In this document: piece after piece, positions 1 to 8,777 of the stretch | Numbering within the stretch: position 1 is the first letter of the stretch | Layout of the letters: every line of letters begins with the position of its first letter | Origin: Dorea_A sp016295505 | Lineage (GTDB): Bacteria > Bacillota > Clostridia > Lachnospirales > Lachnospiraceae | DNA: 64,000 nt | NCBI RefSeq assembly: GCF_039832105.1 | Contig: NZ_JBDOHS010000005.1 | Location: 62,001 to 126,000, forward strand | Reading direction: 5' to 3' | The notes under the pieces: model-generated | Told to the model about the DNA's origin: nothing | Seen by the model: the letters and a program-made list of their open reading frames with translations, nothing else | Database searches by the model: none | Program-made: the position numbers and the translations under genes

Positions 1-103
1 AGCTACTCTTCTTTCTCAACGGTTTATGTATTCTTTTTATGATAACTACTTTACTTCAACAAAGTGCATTTGTCAATCCAAAGTTACTATTTTTTGGTCA
101 TTA

Positions 104-1489
104 TTAATCTTTAATGATCGGAATCGGTGTATCATCCTTTGCATCCAGATCATTGATATACTTCTTTGTATCCTGTACCATCTGATTTGACAGAAGCAAT
201 ACTGCCACAAGGTTCGGAATAGCCATCAAAGCATTCAGAGTATCTGCGATCAGCCATACAAGATCCAGCGCTACGATCGGTGCAATCGCGGCAACGATGA
301 CATACAGAATACGATATGGAATCAATCCCTTCTTGCCCAATACGTATTCAATACAACGCTCTCCGTAATATGCCCATCCAAGAACGGTAGAATATGCAAA
401 ACAGATAATACCAAGTGTCAGAATGATAGGCCCGATCACCGGAATCTGTCCAAATGCAAGTGATGTCAGCTGTCCTCCGTTATCCACAGAATCTGCATTG
501 ATAGAAGGATTTTTCATAATCGTAGTTACAAGTACAAGACCTGTCATCAGACATACAACAACCGTATCCCAGAATGTTCCGGTAGAAGATACCAGCGCCT
601 GACGAACCGGATTTCTTGTCTGTGCTGCTGCTGCTGCGATTGGAGCAGAACCAAGACCTGACTCATTAGAAAACAGTCCTCTTGCAACGCCAAACCGGAT
701 TGCCATTGTAATACCTGCTCCTACAAGACCACCTGCTGCTGCGCCCGGTGTAAATGCCAGTTTACAGATAACGCCAATAGCAGGAAGGATGTAATCATAA
801 TTCATACCTAAAATGATAATACATCCGATTACATAGAATGCCGCCATAAATGGAACCAGTTTCTCGCATACACCTGCAATTGACTTAATTCCACCAAAGA
901 TAACGACTGCCGTAAGAACTGCAATCACGATACCAACGGCTACCGGCGGAATATTGAAGTTGGTCTTACATACTTCTGCGATGGAATTAACCTGTGTGGC
1001 ACATCCAATACCAAAGGATGCGAGTCCTGCAAAAAGTGCGAACAACATTCCAAGCCATTTCATATTCAGCCCTCTTTCCAGCGCATACATTGCACCGCCC
1101 TGCATACGGCCGTCTTCTGTCTTAACTCTGTACTTTACAGCAATATAAGACTCTGCATACTTCGTAGCAATACCGAATACACCTGTCAGCCAGCACCACA
1201 ATACAGCTCCGGGTCCTCCAAGAGCAATCGCCGTACCTACACCAACGATGTTACCAGTTCCGATCGTTGCCGCAAGAGCAGTCGCCAGGGCTCCAAACTG
1301 TGATACTTCACCCTCTGCTTCCGGATCCTTGGTAACAGACAACTTGATACCTTTTGTAATGGTATACCTTTGAATGAACCCGGTCCGTAATGTCAGAAAT
1401 ACATGTGTTCCCAGTAACAGGATGATCATCGGCCATCCCCATACAACACCGTTAATAGCATTTACTACAGAATTAATAGCTTCCAGCAT
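104..1489 (-). CDS. Sodium:amino-acid (alanine/glycine) symporter, AGCS family
   Basis: Inner-membrane carrier of 461 residues, the usual AGCS length, expected to import alanine or glycine with sodium. The family signature is clear: GTGNIVGVGTAI followed by GGPGAVLW around residues 77-98, and about ten hydrophobic segments are spread over the protein. The start is ATG at 1489 preceded by a GGGGG ribosome site. It is a single gene with its own promoter (TTGAAA-17-TACAAT, 1614-1642) and a hairpin in the 5' leader. Substrate specificity (alanine, glycine or glutamine) cannot be read from sequence. Family call is firm. Confidence 0.93.
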   Translation of the reverse strand: MLEAINSVVNAINGVVWGWPMIILLLGTHVFLTLRTGFIQRYTITKGIKLSVTKDPEAEGEVSQFGALATALAATIGTGNIVGVGTAIALGGPGAVLWCWLTGVFGIATKYAESYIAVKYRVKTEDGRMQGGAMYALERGLNMKWLGMLFALFAGLASFGIGCATQVNSIAEVCKTNFNIPPVAVGIVIAVLTAVVIFGGIKSIAGVCEKLVPFMAAFYVIGCIIILGMNYDYILPAIGVICKLAFTPGAAAGGLVGAGITMAIRFGVARGLFSNESGLGSAPIAAAAAQTRNPVRQALVSSTGTFWDTVVVCLMTGLVLVTTIMKNPSINADSVDNGGQLTSLAFGQIPVIGPIILTLGIICFAYSTVLGWAYYGERCIEYVLGKKGLIPYRILYVIVAAIAPIVALDLVWLIADTLNALMAIPNLVAVLLLSNQMVQDTKKYINDLDAKDDTPIPIIKD

Positions 1490-1563
1490 ACTATTCCCCC
1501 TTTTCTCTTTTTTTCTTTGCTTTGTACATGCACTTTTTGTTTCAATGGCTATAATAATACAAA

Positions 1564-1592
1564 AGAGTATCGGCAGCTGCTGTCGGTACTCT
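1564..1592 (-). promoter_or_regulatory. 5' leader hairpin of the symporter gene, possible attenuator
   Basis: AGAGTATCG pairs with CGGTACTCT (one G-U pair). On the minus strand the hairpin is followed by CTTTTGTATT. It begins about 15 nt after the predicted transcription start, so it is either an attenuator or a 5' stabilising stem. No glycine riboswitch core is visible. Confidence 0.4.
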
Positions 1593-1613
1593 CTTAATGT
1601 ATCACCTAATTAG

Positions 1614-1642
1614 ATTGTACCTTAATATATTGAATATTTCAA
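1614..1642 (-). promoter_or_regulatory. Promoter of the symporter gene
   Basis: On the minus strand TTGAAA (1637-1642), a 17-nt spacer and TACAAT (1614-1619) form a near-consensus housekeeping promoter, giving a leader of about 115 nt. Confidence 0.6.
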
Positions 1643-1768
1643 TAATTGTTATTAATTAAACATATATTTCGTTATTATAACCATTTTCGCAACACTATTC
1701 TTCACATATTTGCTCGTTAAATAAATAACTTGACATTATGTTGGAATTTTCAGACTATTTTTAAACAC

Positions 1769-1806
1769 AAAAAACTCCCGGGAGTTCCATCCTTGGAGTT
1801 TTTTTC
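1769..1806 (-). terminator. Terminator of the recombinase-like gene
   Basis: AAAAACTCC and GGAGTTTTT form an inverted repeat flanked by A- and T-runs, about 110 nt past the stop at 1915. The symmetry would also let it work on the plus strand. Confidence 0.6.
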
Positions 1807-1914
1807 TTATCTTCATTACATGTAATTTACGAATATTTTATCATAGAGATGTATGATTATGCAAGTCTTTCTTTTCAAACAGATGTATCCGGCACTTTCT
1901 CCAAAGCATTTCCT

Positions 1915-2838
1915 TTATCGCTCAGATGGCGGTTCCACTCTGAGCTTTACAAGTTGCTCGGCATGTTGCTGCAGCTGATCCTGATATGCGAGATTTTTAT
2001 ATCTTTTTATCTGTATTTTCGTTGTTCCCATCCGATCTGCAACCTGATCTTCAGATGCTCCATATGCAAATAATGTAACTGCACAGCTGTTTCGCACACT
2101 CTGAGCGCTATAATGCGGGATTCCTGCTTTCTCTTCATATCTTCGCATCATGCGGCTGATATACATCGGATTCAATGGATTTCCCCTTCTGTTGCAAAAC
2201 AGATAGGTCTGAGATCTGATTTTTTCATCCGGATTTCGCTCTTCCAAATATCTTTCCAAAATTCTGCACACATCTTCCGGAATATAGCATAATCTTTTTC
2301 TTCCCTGAACTAATGCATACATTCCGTTCGCATACCATGCCAGATCTTCCATTTTCAGTTGCATTACTTCTGTAGATGTAAGACCCATGCGAAGAAGAAA
2401 AGTCAGAACACAGTACTCCATAAGATTATCTTCCGCTGCTTTTAAAAGTTTATCCATATGCACAACCGGAACTGTCCTAGCATATTTTTCCTGCTTCGAT
2501 AATTGCCGAAGATATGGGGAGTACTCATCCTGATATTCCTCTTTCACTTTGTATTTTTCGCGATTTTCACACACATACTCAGCAAAAGAATGAAGCTCCC
2601 GAAACTTTTTTGACATTGTTGCGGGTCTTATCTCTTTCTGTTCTACCTTATGTTTCAGAAAGTAAAAATATTCCTGTATCTCATACTTTTCAATTTCAAG
2701 AAAATCTTTATGAAAATACTCCATGATCTCTGATATATCAGTCCGGTAAGATGCCTCTGTCGTATGACTTTTAAAATGTGCAGTAAAATCCGGCCATATT
2801 ACTTGACTTACAAGCCGCGATGCGTATAGGCTGTTCAT
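1915..2838 (-). CDS. Degenerate tyrosine recombinase / integrase-like protein
   Basis: A 307-residue protein with the two-domain layout of XerC/XerD: a SAM-like core-binding domain (about 10-110) and a catalytic-like domain (about 125-300). The catalytic residues are largely lost. The first arginine position (LGLR in relatives) reads MGLTSTE, so it is Thr154. The HxxR motif reads QSVR, keeping Arg249 but not the histidine. The LGH histidine is Thr272. The tyrosine (KRY, Tyr280) is kept. Strand-exchange activity is therefore doubtful; DNA binding is plausible. It has its own promoter and terminator, and no att repeats, excisionase or cargo genes are next to it. Start ATG 2838 follows GGAGGG. 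Confidence 0.8.
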   Translation of the reverse strand: MNSLYASRLVSQVIWPDFTAHFKSHTTEASYRTDISEIMEYFHKDFLEIEKYEIQEYFYFLKHKVEQKEIRPATMSKKFRELHSFAEYVCENREKYKVKEEYQDEYSPYLRQLSKQEKYARTVPVVHMDKLLKAAEDNLMEYCVLTFLLRMGLTSTEVMQLKMEDLAWYANGMYALVQGRKRLCYIPEDVCRILERYLEERNPDEKIRSQTYLFCNRRGNPLNPMYISRMMRRYEEKAGIPHYSAQSVRNSCAVTLFAYGASEDQVADRMGTTKIQIKRYKNLAYQDQLQQHAEQLVKLRVEPPSER

Positions 2839-2862
2839 TTTTATCCCTCCGCCTTGTTGAAT

Positions 2863-2878
2863 GTCCGCGCAAGCGGAC
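2863..2878 (-). promoter_or_regulatory. Leader hairpin of the recombinase-like gene
   Basis: GTCCGC and GCGGAC form a perfect 6-bp GC-rich stem with a 4-nt loop, between the promoter and the ribosome site, ending 25 nt before the ATG. It may stabilise or regulate the mRNA. Confidence 0.4.
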
Positions 2879-2897
2879 CATCCACATATATGTTATA

Positions 2898-2926
2898 AGT
2901 ATATATCATACTATAACATAATTCAA
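2898..2926 (-). promoter_or_regulatory. Promoter of the recombinase-like gene
   Basis: TTGAAT (2921-2926), 17-nt spacer, TATACT (2898-2903) on the minus strand. Confidence 0.65.
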
Positions 2927-2957
2927 GTAAATCATAATATCAGATATCCATCAGAAC

Positions 2958-3006
2958 AAAAAAACAGCACCTTCGGAAGTTTATTCTTTTCTTCCGTTGG
3001 TGCTTT
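2958..3006 (-). terminator. Terminator of yefM-yoeB
   Basis: AGCACC/GGTGCT and GGAAG/CTTCC form a two-part stem directly after the toxin stop. The minus-strand transcript then runs into a T-tract (GTTTTTTTG). Confidence 0.75.
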
Positions 3007-3012
3007 TATATT

Positions 3013-3276
3013 TTACTTGTCCCCATAATGATATCTGCATGCTAAGATATATACATTATTTTCATCAATCTTATAGATCAATCGGTCTTTGTCATTAATC
3101 CGTCTACTCCAGAATCCAGATAAATTTCCAGATAACACTTCAGGCTTTCCGATTCCTTCATTCCCATTTCTACAAATATCTTCTATAAGAATATTTATCT
3201 TTTTCAGTGTTTTTCTGTCTTCCGTCTGCCAGTATACATAATCTTTCCAACCGTTTTCAGTAAATACTTTATTCAT
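3013..3276 (-). CDS. yoeB: YoeB/Txe family mRNA-cleaving toxin
   Basis: An 87-residue RelE-superfamily toxin expected to cut mRNA in the ribosomal A site. The YoeB pattern is present: W at residue 9 (GWKDYVYW), GKPE, LSGFWSRRINDKDRLIYKI, and a C-terminal ACRYHYGDK with the catalytic-type His-Tyr pair. It overlaps the end of the antitoxin gene by 8 nt, the usual translational coupling. Expression is expected to be repressed by the YefM-YoeB complex at the upstream palindromes. Confidence 0.92.
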   Translation of the reverse strand: MNKVFTENGWKDYVYWQTEDRKTLKKINILIEDICRNGNEGIGKPEVLSGNLSGFWSRRINDKDRLIYKIDENNVYILACRYHYGDK

Positions 3277-3535
3277 CCGCGTCTGCCTCTATAAGATGAT
3301 GTGTTGAAATATTTCCATTCTCTAACTGTGCTTTGGATTCCATCAGCCAATCATAATTTGCTTTATTTCCCATAATATAAACATTTTCCATCAAATTATT
3401 ATAAGATTCTTCCGAAAGCATTACCACATTTTTATTATCCTTCCGGGTAACAATCATTGTTTCATAATCATCCGTAACTTTGTCCATGTAAGATTTCATA
3501 TTTTCACGAAGTGTCGTATAATTCACCGCTAACAC
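3269..3535 (-). CDS. yefM: YefM/Phd family antitoxin
   Basis: Antitoxin and autorepressor, 88 residues. The N-terminal DNA-binding fold reads MLAVNYTTLRENMKSYMDKV; the acidic C-terminal tail is the toxin-binding part. I chose the GTG at 3535 because AGGGGG lies 8 nt upstream of it. A GTG at 3544 would overlap that ribosome site and add three residues. It is the first gene of a two-gene operon with yoeB. Confidence 0.9.
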   Translation of the reverse strand: MLAVNYTTLRENMKSYMDKVTDDYETMIVTRKDNKNVVMLSEESYNNLMENVYIMGNKANYDWLMESKAQLENGNISTHHLIEADADE

Positions 3536-3555
3536 GATATGCACCCCCTATTCAC

Positions 3556-3604
3556 GTACAGTTTTCTGTACACATATTATATCGTACATTATTCTGTACG
3601 TCAA
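3556..3604 (-). promoter_or_regulatory. yefM-yoeB promoter with two palindromic operators
   Basis: The promoter is TTGACG (3599-3604), 17 nt, TATAAT (3576-3581). One palindrome, CGTACA-6-TGTACG (3583-3600), fills the spacer. A second, GTACAG-TTTT-CTGTAC (3556-3571), sits just downstream of the -10. Both carry the TGTAC core known from YefM-YoeB operators, so autorepression by occlusion is expected. Confidence 0.85.
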
Positions 3605-3651
3605 CACTTCTATTATATATTATGCCCCTTTTCTTAATCGTTACTCTGGAT

Positions 3652-4572
3652 TTAAAAAGGTGTTCCCATCAAATCATAAGGCGTTACCTGATAGACATAA
3701 TAATTCAGCCAGTTTGTATACAGATTATTCGCTGTAGCTCTCCAGGTAAGCAGTGGTTTATTGTCCGGATTATCATCCGGATAGTAATTTTTCGGAATCT
3801 CTATCGGAAGTCCCTTTCCCAGATCCCGTTTGTACTCACCATCCAGAGTCACTCTGTCATACTCCGGATGTCCCATCACAAAGATCTGACGTCCATCTTC
3901 TGCCATTGCAAGGAAAAGTCCTGCTTCCTCTGATTCTGCAAGTACCGTCAGTCTCTGATCCGCACGAATCTGATCCATAGGCACTTCTGTATGACGTGAA
4001 TGTGGTGCCAGGAAAACATCGTCAAATCCTCTCACGAGTGGAATCTTACGATTCAATACCCTGTGCCAGAACACCCCGAATACTTTTTTATCCATCTGCA
4101 CCTTATTAATTCCATAATGATAATAGATTCCGGCCTGCGCTCCCCAGCACAGATGAAGTGTTGACGTAACATTCGTCTTCGTCCACTCCATAATCTCTGT
4201 AAGTTCATCCCAGTAATCCACTTCTTCAAACGGAATCTGTTCCACCGGGGCACCTGTAATAATAAATCCATCAAATTTCTGATTCCTGATTTCCTCAAAT
4301 TTCTGATAAAACTTGTTCAGGTGACTGAGAGACGTGTTTTTCGCCTGATGACTTGATACCATAACAAAAGTCACATCCACCTGAAGCGGCGTGTTCGATA
4401 AAGATCGCAGAATCTGGAGCTCTGTATCCTCTTTCAGTGGCATCAGATTCAAAAGCCCGATCTTGATCGGACGGATGTCCTGATGCGTTGCTCTATGCTC
4501 ATCCATTACAAATATGTTTTCACTTTCAAGTATTTCCTTTACCGGAAGATCATTCTGCACTCTGATCGGCAT
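3652..4572 (-). CDS. metA: Homoserine O-acetyltransferase, MetA type
   Basis: First committed step of methionine synthesis: transfer of an acyl group from acyl-CoA to homoserine. The 306-residue MetA fold has catalytic Cys142 (LHLCWGAQAG), His235 and Glu237 (GHPEYD). Residue 111 is Glu (TGAPVEQ). In this family Glu111 goes with acetyl-CoA and Gly111 with succinyl-CoA, so acetyltransferase is the better name. The start is ATG 4572 (MPIRV, as in all MetA), with GGGG 10 nt upstream; an in-frame GTG at 4578 is too close to that site. It lies 5 nt downstream of the AI-2E transporter gene and is probably cotranscribed. Confidence 0.95.
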   Translation of the reverse strand: MPIRVQNDLPVKEILESENIFVMDEHRATHQDIRPIKIGLLNLMPLKEDTELQILRSLSNTPLQVDVTFVMVSSHQAKNTSLSHLNKFYQKFEEIRNQKFDGFIITGAPVEQIPFEEVDYWDELTEIMEWTKTNVTSTLHLCWGAQAGIYYHYGINKVQMDKKVFGVFWHRVLNRKIPLVRGFDDVFLAPHSRHTEVPMDQIRADQRLTVLAESEEAGLFLAMAEDGRQIFVMGHPEYDRVTLDGEYKRDLGKGLPIEIPKNYYPDDNPDNKPLLTWRATANNLYTNWLNYYVYQVTPYDLMGTPF

Positions 4573-4577
4573 AATCA

Positions 4578-5969
4578 CTATTCCCCTTCTTCTTCATTAT
4601 TTTCATTCTTTTCATCCCGTTCATCTTCATCCGTTCCCGGCTGCGGGTGAACATAATCATCGCAGCTGACCTGTGACTTCAAATGAACATACTTTCCATT
4701 GTTATCTACATAACTCATCGTATCATAATATCCCGAATCTGCCGGAAGCTTCTTCTTTTCCAGCCGGTTATCCAGAATCAGTTTTACAATGTAATACAAC
4801 ACCGCAAATGTCGGTACCCCCATCAACATACCTAAGAATCCGAACAGACCTCCTCCCAGGAGAATGGCCACAATTACCCAGAATGCAGACAGACCGGTAG
4901 AGTTACCAAGGATCTTTGGTCCCAGAATATTTCCGTCAAACTGCTGCAGGATCAGAACAAAGATAATAAAATATAATCCCTTGATCGGATCAGACAACAT
5001 GATCAGAATTGCACTCGGTACTGCACCGATATAAGGTCCAAAAAACGGAATCACATTCGTCACACCTACAATCACGCTGACCAGAAGTGTATAAGGCATA
5101 TTCATAATAGAAAGACCAAAGAAGCATAATACTCCGATAATTGCTGAATCAATCATCTTGCCGATAATAAACCCTCCAAATATCTCATTGGTCTTCGTAG
5201 CAAGATGAAGTACGATATTGGCATGTTCAGAAGTAAGAAGTGCATAGACACCCTTCTTCGCCTGGCAGGCAAACTTCTCCTTTCCGTACAGCACATAAAT
5301 GGATACGATCACCCCGATCAGTGCATTCACCAGTTCACTCAGCAGATTGATCACCCCAAATGTCAGTTGTGACATCACTTCATTTACCATATCCATAAGG
5401 TCTGTTCTGAGCCAGTTCTGAAAGGTCGCTGTTCCCTCCTTAAATGCTGCCTTCATAACAGTTGTCATCGCTGAATCATCCAGGGTCACATTGCTGAATC
5501 GATTTACAAGTTCATTCAGCTGTCCCGGAAGCGTGATGATCAGATTCCGGATACTGGAATACAATTCCGGAATCATCAGATTACACAAAGCTACAATCAA
5601 CACGACCAGCAGCACCAGCGCTGTAAAGATACCGGCACCTCTGGAAAGTGATCTGACCCGTTCTTTGTTGTTCATCCTTTTTTCCAGAGCCGGTACCAGC
5701 AGATTGTCCACCGTCTTTACAATCGGATTCAGAAGATAGGCAATGATACATCCATAGATAATTGGCTTCAGTACATCCATGATCATGGTTACAACCCTAG
5801 ATATTGCCTCAATCCTCAGCATTGCAAAATAGAACAGAATACAGACAAGAACCACCAGAAAATATGTCATTCCTCTGTTAAACTGCTGTCGCAGCTTTGA
5901 CGGTCCTTTACGTCCGATCTTGGGACTGTTCGAATAATATGTATTTTCATCGGATTTATCCTTGCTCAT
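4578..5969 (-). CDS. AI-2E/PerM family membrane protein
   Basis: About 463 residues with the YtvI/PerM (UPF0118) pattern: hydrophobic pairs near the N-terminus, a soluble middle region, and a C-terminal set of helices including GKMIDSAIIGVL, VTNVIPFFGPYIGAVP and GLFGFLGMLMGVP. Members transport signals or ions; the substrate is unknown here. The N-terminus is basic and the last 40 residues are strongly acidic. Start ATG 5969 is preferred (AAAAGGAAG 9 nt upstream); the ATG at 5990 has no ribosome site. It has its own promoter, with metA downstream. Confidence 0.88.
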   Translation of the reverse strand: MSKDKSDENTYYSNSPKIGRKGPSKLRQQFNRGMTYFLVVLVCILFYFAMLRIEAISRVVTMIMDVLKPIIYGCIIAYLLNPIVKTVDNLLVPALEKRMNNKERVRSLSRGAGIFTALVLLVVLIVALCNLMIPELYSSIRNLIITLPGQLNELVNRFSNVTLDDSAMTTVMKAAFKEGTATFQNWLRTDLMDMVNEVMSQLTFGVINLLSELVNALIGVIVSIYVLYGKEKFACQAKKGVYALLTSEHANIVLHLATKTNEIFGGFIIGKMIDSAIIGVLCFFGLSIMNMPYTLLVSVIVGVTNVIPFFGPYIGAVPSAILIMLSDPIKGLYFIIFVLILQQFDGNILGPKILGNSTGLSAFWVIVAILLGGGLFGFLGMLMGVPTFAVLYYIVKLILDNRLEKKKLPADSGYYDTMSYVDNNGKYVHLKSQVSCDDYVHPQPGTDEDERDEKNENNEEEGE

Positions 5970-6006
5970 ATCTATCATCTTCCTTTTCATTCAAACAATT
6001 AAAATA

Positions 6007-6035
6007 ATTATACTCTTCTTCTAAATTTGCGTCAA
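6007..6035 (-). promoter_or_regulatory. Promoter of the AI-2E transporter-metA operon
   Basis: TTGACG (6030-6035), 17 nt, TATAAT (6007-6012) on the minus strand, about 40 nt before the chosen start. Confidence 0.75.
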
Positions 6036-6038
6036 TAT

Positions 6039-6066
6039 AAAAGAGAAGTCCTGCGACTTCTCTTTT
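6039..6066 (-). terminator. Terminator after the DUF1540 gene
   Basis: AAAAGAGAAGTC, CTGC loop, GACTTCTCTTTT: a perfect 12-bp stem ending in a T-run, 16 nt past the stop at 6083 and directly before the next promoter. Confidence 0.85.
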
Positions 6067-6082
6067 CCTTATCTTTCTTTTT

Positions 6083-6406
6083 CTAACATCCACACTTGAA
6101 TGTGGCACATTCTGTCTGTTCGCACTGACATGCATTACTTCCTTCTACACTGATCTTTCCCGCATGACATTTACATTCCTTATTATACATGCATTCTGTC
6201 GCTTTACAGTCAATATTGCTCCTGGAAGATGCTTCATTTCCTGTCACATCTGTGTATGAAGACCCGTTTTTCCGTTCTTCAAAGCTGTCACAACAAGTCT
6301 CTTCGGACCGTTTTGCAGAACTTCCTCCAACTACAATACTGTCCAGATTACAATAGAAATTCTGATTATGTGTACATGTCTGTACGGTACATTTTAATTC
6401 TGGCAT
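6083..6406 (-). CDS. Protein with two DUF1540 domains
   Basis: A 107-residue cysteine-rich protein made of two repeats. Each has the DUF1540 spacing: first C-x4-C-x6-C (CTVQTCTHNQNFYC) ending in CCDSF, second C-x4-C-x5-C ending in CATFKCGC. Such proteins are common in spore-forming Clostridia; a metal-binding role is likely from the cysteines but not shown. The start is ATG 6406, 7 nt after GGAGG; the ATG at 6427 has no ribosome site. A terminator follows at once, so it is probably a single gene. Confidence 0.9.
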   Translation of the reverse strand: MPELKCTVQTCTHNQNFYCNLDSIVVGGSSAKRSEETCCDSFEERKNGSSYTDVTGNEASSRSNIDCKATECMYNKECKCHAGKISVEGSNACQCEQTECATFKCGC

Positions 6407-6488
6407 AATATTACCTCCTGTTTTCATATTTCAAAAGTTATTATGCCAGATTTTTTATCTTTTATTCGAGCTGCTCCAGAATCCGTAA

Positions 6489-8414
6489 TTAATCTTCTTT
6501 TACAGTTTCACGCTGTGTCTTGGAAGCAATTTCCTCTTTGATATCAGCAATAAATGCATCCAGGGATTTCTGTCCTTCATCTCCTGCAAAACGGCTTCTT
6601 ACAGAAACCAGATCCTGCTCCTCTTCCTTTGCTCCGACTACCAGCATATACGGAATCTTATTCATCTGTGCCTCACGGATCTTATAACCGATCTTTTCAG
6701 CTCTTTCATCAATCTCGGCACGGATTCCTGCCTGATCAAGTGCTGCCAGAACCTTCTTTCCATACTCCATATACTTGTCAGAGATCGGAAGTACCTTTAC
6801 CTGTACCGGCGCAAGCCAGGTTGGGAACGCACCCGCAAAGTGCTCAATCAGGATACCGATAAAACGTTCAATGGAACCAAACGCAACTCTGTGGATCATG
6901 ATCGGACGATGCTTTTCTCCGTCCGCTCCTGTATATTCAAGATCAAAACGCTGTGGCATCTGCATATCCAGCTGAATCGTTCCACACTGCCATGTTCTTC
7001 CGATGGAATCTTCCAGATGGAAATCGATCTTTGGTCCGTAGAATGCTCCGTCTCCTTCATTTACCACATATTCAAGTCCCATGTCATCCAGAGCACCTTT
7101 CAGACCTTCTGTAGCCATCTCCCAGTCTTCATCACTTCCCATACTGTCTTCCGGACGAGTAGAAAGTTCAACGTGATATTTAAATCCGAAAAGGCTGTAC
7201 ACTTCATCGATCAGTTTTGTAACACCCCTGATCTCATCACGTATCTGCTCAGGCATCATAAAGATGTGTGCATCATCCTGATTAAAGCAGCGTACACGGA
7301 ATAATCCATGCAGGGCACCGGATTTTTCATGTCTGTGTACCAGACCGATCTCTCCCATACGAAGCGGAAGATCCTTATAAGAGCGCGGCTCAGACTTGTA
7401 CACCAGCATACCGCCCGGACAGTTCATCGGTTTTACAGCAAAATCCACGTCATCAATCACTGTTGTATACATATTATCTTTGTAATGATCCCAGTGTCCG
7501 GAGTTTTCCCAGAGATGTCTGCTTAAGATGATCGGTGTGGAGATCTCCACATAACCATTCTTCTTATGCAGATCTCTCCAGTAATCCAGCAGGGTATTCT
7601 TAAGCACCATTCCCTTCGGAAGGAAGAACGGGAATCCTGGACCTTCGTCACACATCATGAACAGTCCAAGCTCTTTTCCCAGTTTTCTGTGATCACGCTT
7701 CTTTGCCTCTTCGATCATATGCAGATATTCTTCCAGCTCTGCTTTCTTCGGGAATGAAATACCATAGATTCTGGTCAGCATTTTATTTTTCTCACTGCCT
7801 CTCCAGTAAGCACCGGCAAGACTTGTGAGCTTAAATGCTTTTACTGTCTTGGTAGACATCAGGTGCGGACCTGCACACAGATCTACAAATTCTCCCTGCT
7901 GATAAAAACTGATTTCTTCTCCTTCCGGAAGATCTTCTACCAGCTCTACTTTATATGGTTCATCTTTTTCTTTAAAATATGCAATTGCCTCTTCTCTCGT
8001 TTTTGTAAATTTCTCGATCGGAAGAGCCTCTTTTACGATCTTCTTCATCTCTGCTTCAATCTTTTCCAGATCTTCTGCGGCAAATGGAGTCTCTCTGTCA
8101 AGGTCATAATAGAATCCATTGTCAATAGATGGTCCGATTGCAAGCTTTGTTTCCGGATAGAGGCGTTTGATCGCCTGTGCCATGATATGAGATGTTGTGT
8201 GCCAGAATGCACCTTTACCATCTTCTGAATCAAATGTCAGAAGTTCCAGTTCACAATCCTCGCTGATCTCTGTTCTGAGATCTGTAATCTCACCGTTTAC
8301 CTTTGCAGCAGTTGCTGCTCTTGCAAGACCTTCACTGATATCTTTTGCGATATCCAGTACAGACATGCTTCCTTCATATTCTTTGAAAGATCCGTCTTTT
8401 AATGTAATTTTCAT
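6489..8414 (-). CDS. thrS: Threonyl-tRNA synthetase
   Basis: Charges tRNA-Thr in the cytoplasm. Full-length at 641 residues: TGS domain (1-60), editing domain with HTTSH (72-76) and GPSIDNGFYYD, class II core with the zinc cysteine in MNCPGG, motif 2 RVRCFNQDDAH, motif 3 region GSIERFIGI, and a C-terminal anticodon-binding domain. Start ATG 8414 follows GAGAGG at 9 nt. Expression is controlled by a threonine T-box leader immediately upstream. Confidence 0.98.
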   Translation of the reverse strand: MKITLKDGSFKEYEGSMSVLDIAKDISEGLARAATAAKVNGEITDLRTEISEDCELELLTFDSEDGKGAFWHTTSHIMAQAIKRLYPETKLAIGPSIDNGFYYDLDRETPFAAEDLEKIEAEMKKIVKEALPIEKFTKTREEAIAYFKEKDEPYKVELVEDLPEGEEISFYQQGEFVDLCAGPHLMSTKTVKAFKLTSLAGAYWRGSEKNKMLTRIYGISFPKKAELEEYLHMIEEAKKRDHRKLGKELGLFMMCDEGPGFPFFLPKGMVLKNTLLDYWRDLHKKNGYVEISTPIILSRHLWENSGHWDHYKDNMYTTVIDDVDFAVKPMNCPGGMLVYKSEPRSYKDLPLRMGEIGLVHRHEKSGALHGLFRVRCFNQDDAHIFMMPEQIRDEIRGVTKLIDEVYSLFGFKYHVELSTRPEDSMGSDEDWEMATEGLKGALDDMGLEYVVNEGDGAFYGPKIDFHLEDSIGRTWQCGTIQLDMQMPQRFDLEYTGADGEKHRPIMIHRVAFGSIERFIGILIEHFAGAFPTWLAPVQVKVLPISDKYMEYGKKVLAALDQAGIRAEIDERAEKIGYKIREAQMNKIPYMLVVGAKEEEQDLVSVRSRFAGDEGQKSLDAFIADIKEEIASKTQRETVKED

Positions 8415-8486
8415 GATTGGTTTCCTCTCTTTTCTATAAATATTCTTTTGCTTTTCACAGGCATGAAAGGACTCTTTGAAAAGCTC

Positions 8487-8745
8487 CGATGATATAAAAA
8501 AGTCCCTTACAGCCTGTTGCTGTAAGGGACGAGTTCACTTTTTCTCGCGGTTCCACCCTGCTTGAACTGACATATGTACATGTCAGAACCACTTCATTCT
8601 GATGGTAACGGAATCACCGGACTGTTTTGCAGCCACTCAGAGGTAGTCTTCAGAAGGTTCCAAAACAAAAGGCTTGCAGCCGGTGGCCTTTCTCTCTGTC
8701 GTTTCTTTCCCAACCTACTCGTCTCGTCATCGTGTTTTCATATGT
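8487..8745 (-). promoter_or_regulatory. T-box leader (threonine) of thrS
   Basis: Read on the minus strand, the leader holds a stem I region, the conserved T-box sequence AGGGTGGAACCGCG (about 8545-8560), and a terminator: GTCCCTTACAG pairs with CTGTAAGGGAC, followed by TTTTTT (8495-8530). In the stem I specifier region the codon ACC (8642-8644) precedes TCTGAGTGG, matching threonine. Uncharged tRNA-Thr should favour the antiterminator. Confidence 0.93.
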
Positions 8746-8749
8746 TATC

Positions 8750-8777
8750 ATTATAACACCGTCAAATTCTTTGTCAA
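8750..8777 (-). promoter_or_regulatory. Promoter of the thrS T-box transcript
   Basis: TTGACA (8772-8777), 16 nt, TATAAT (8750-8755). It lies inside the last codons of the upstream DUF218 gene. Confidence 0.75.

Noticed and set aside
1490..1760. Glycine riboswitch before the amino-acid symporter
   Set aside because: The conserved glycine aptamer core is not visible; only one short hairpin is present.
1915..2838. Integrase of a mobile element
   Set aside because: No att repeats, no adjacent tRNA, no cargo or excisionase, and catalytic residues are missing.
4579..6035. SAM riboswitch or T-box controlling metA
   Set aside because: No such sequence before metA or before its upstream partner; the leader is only about 30 nt.
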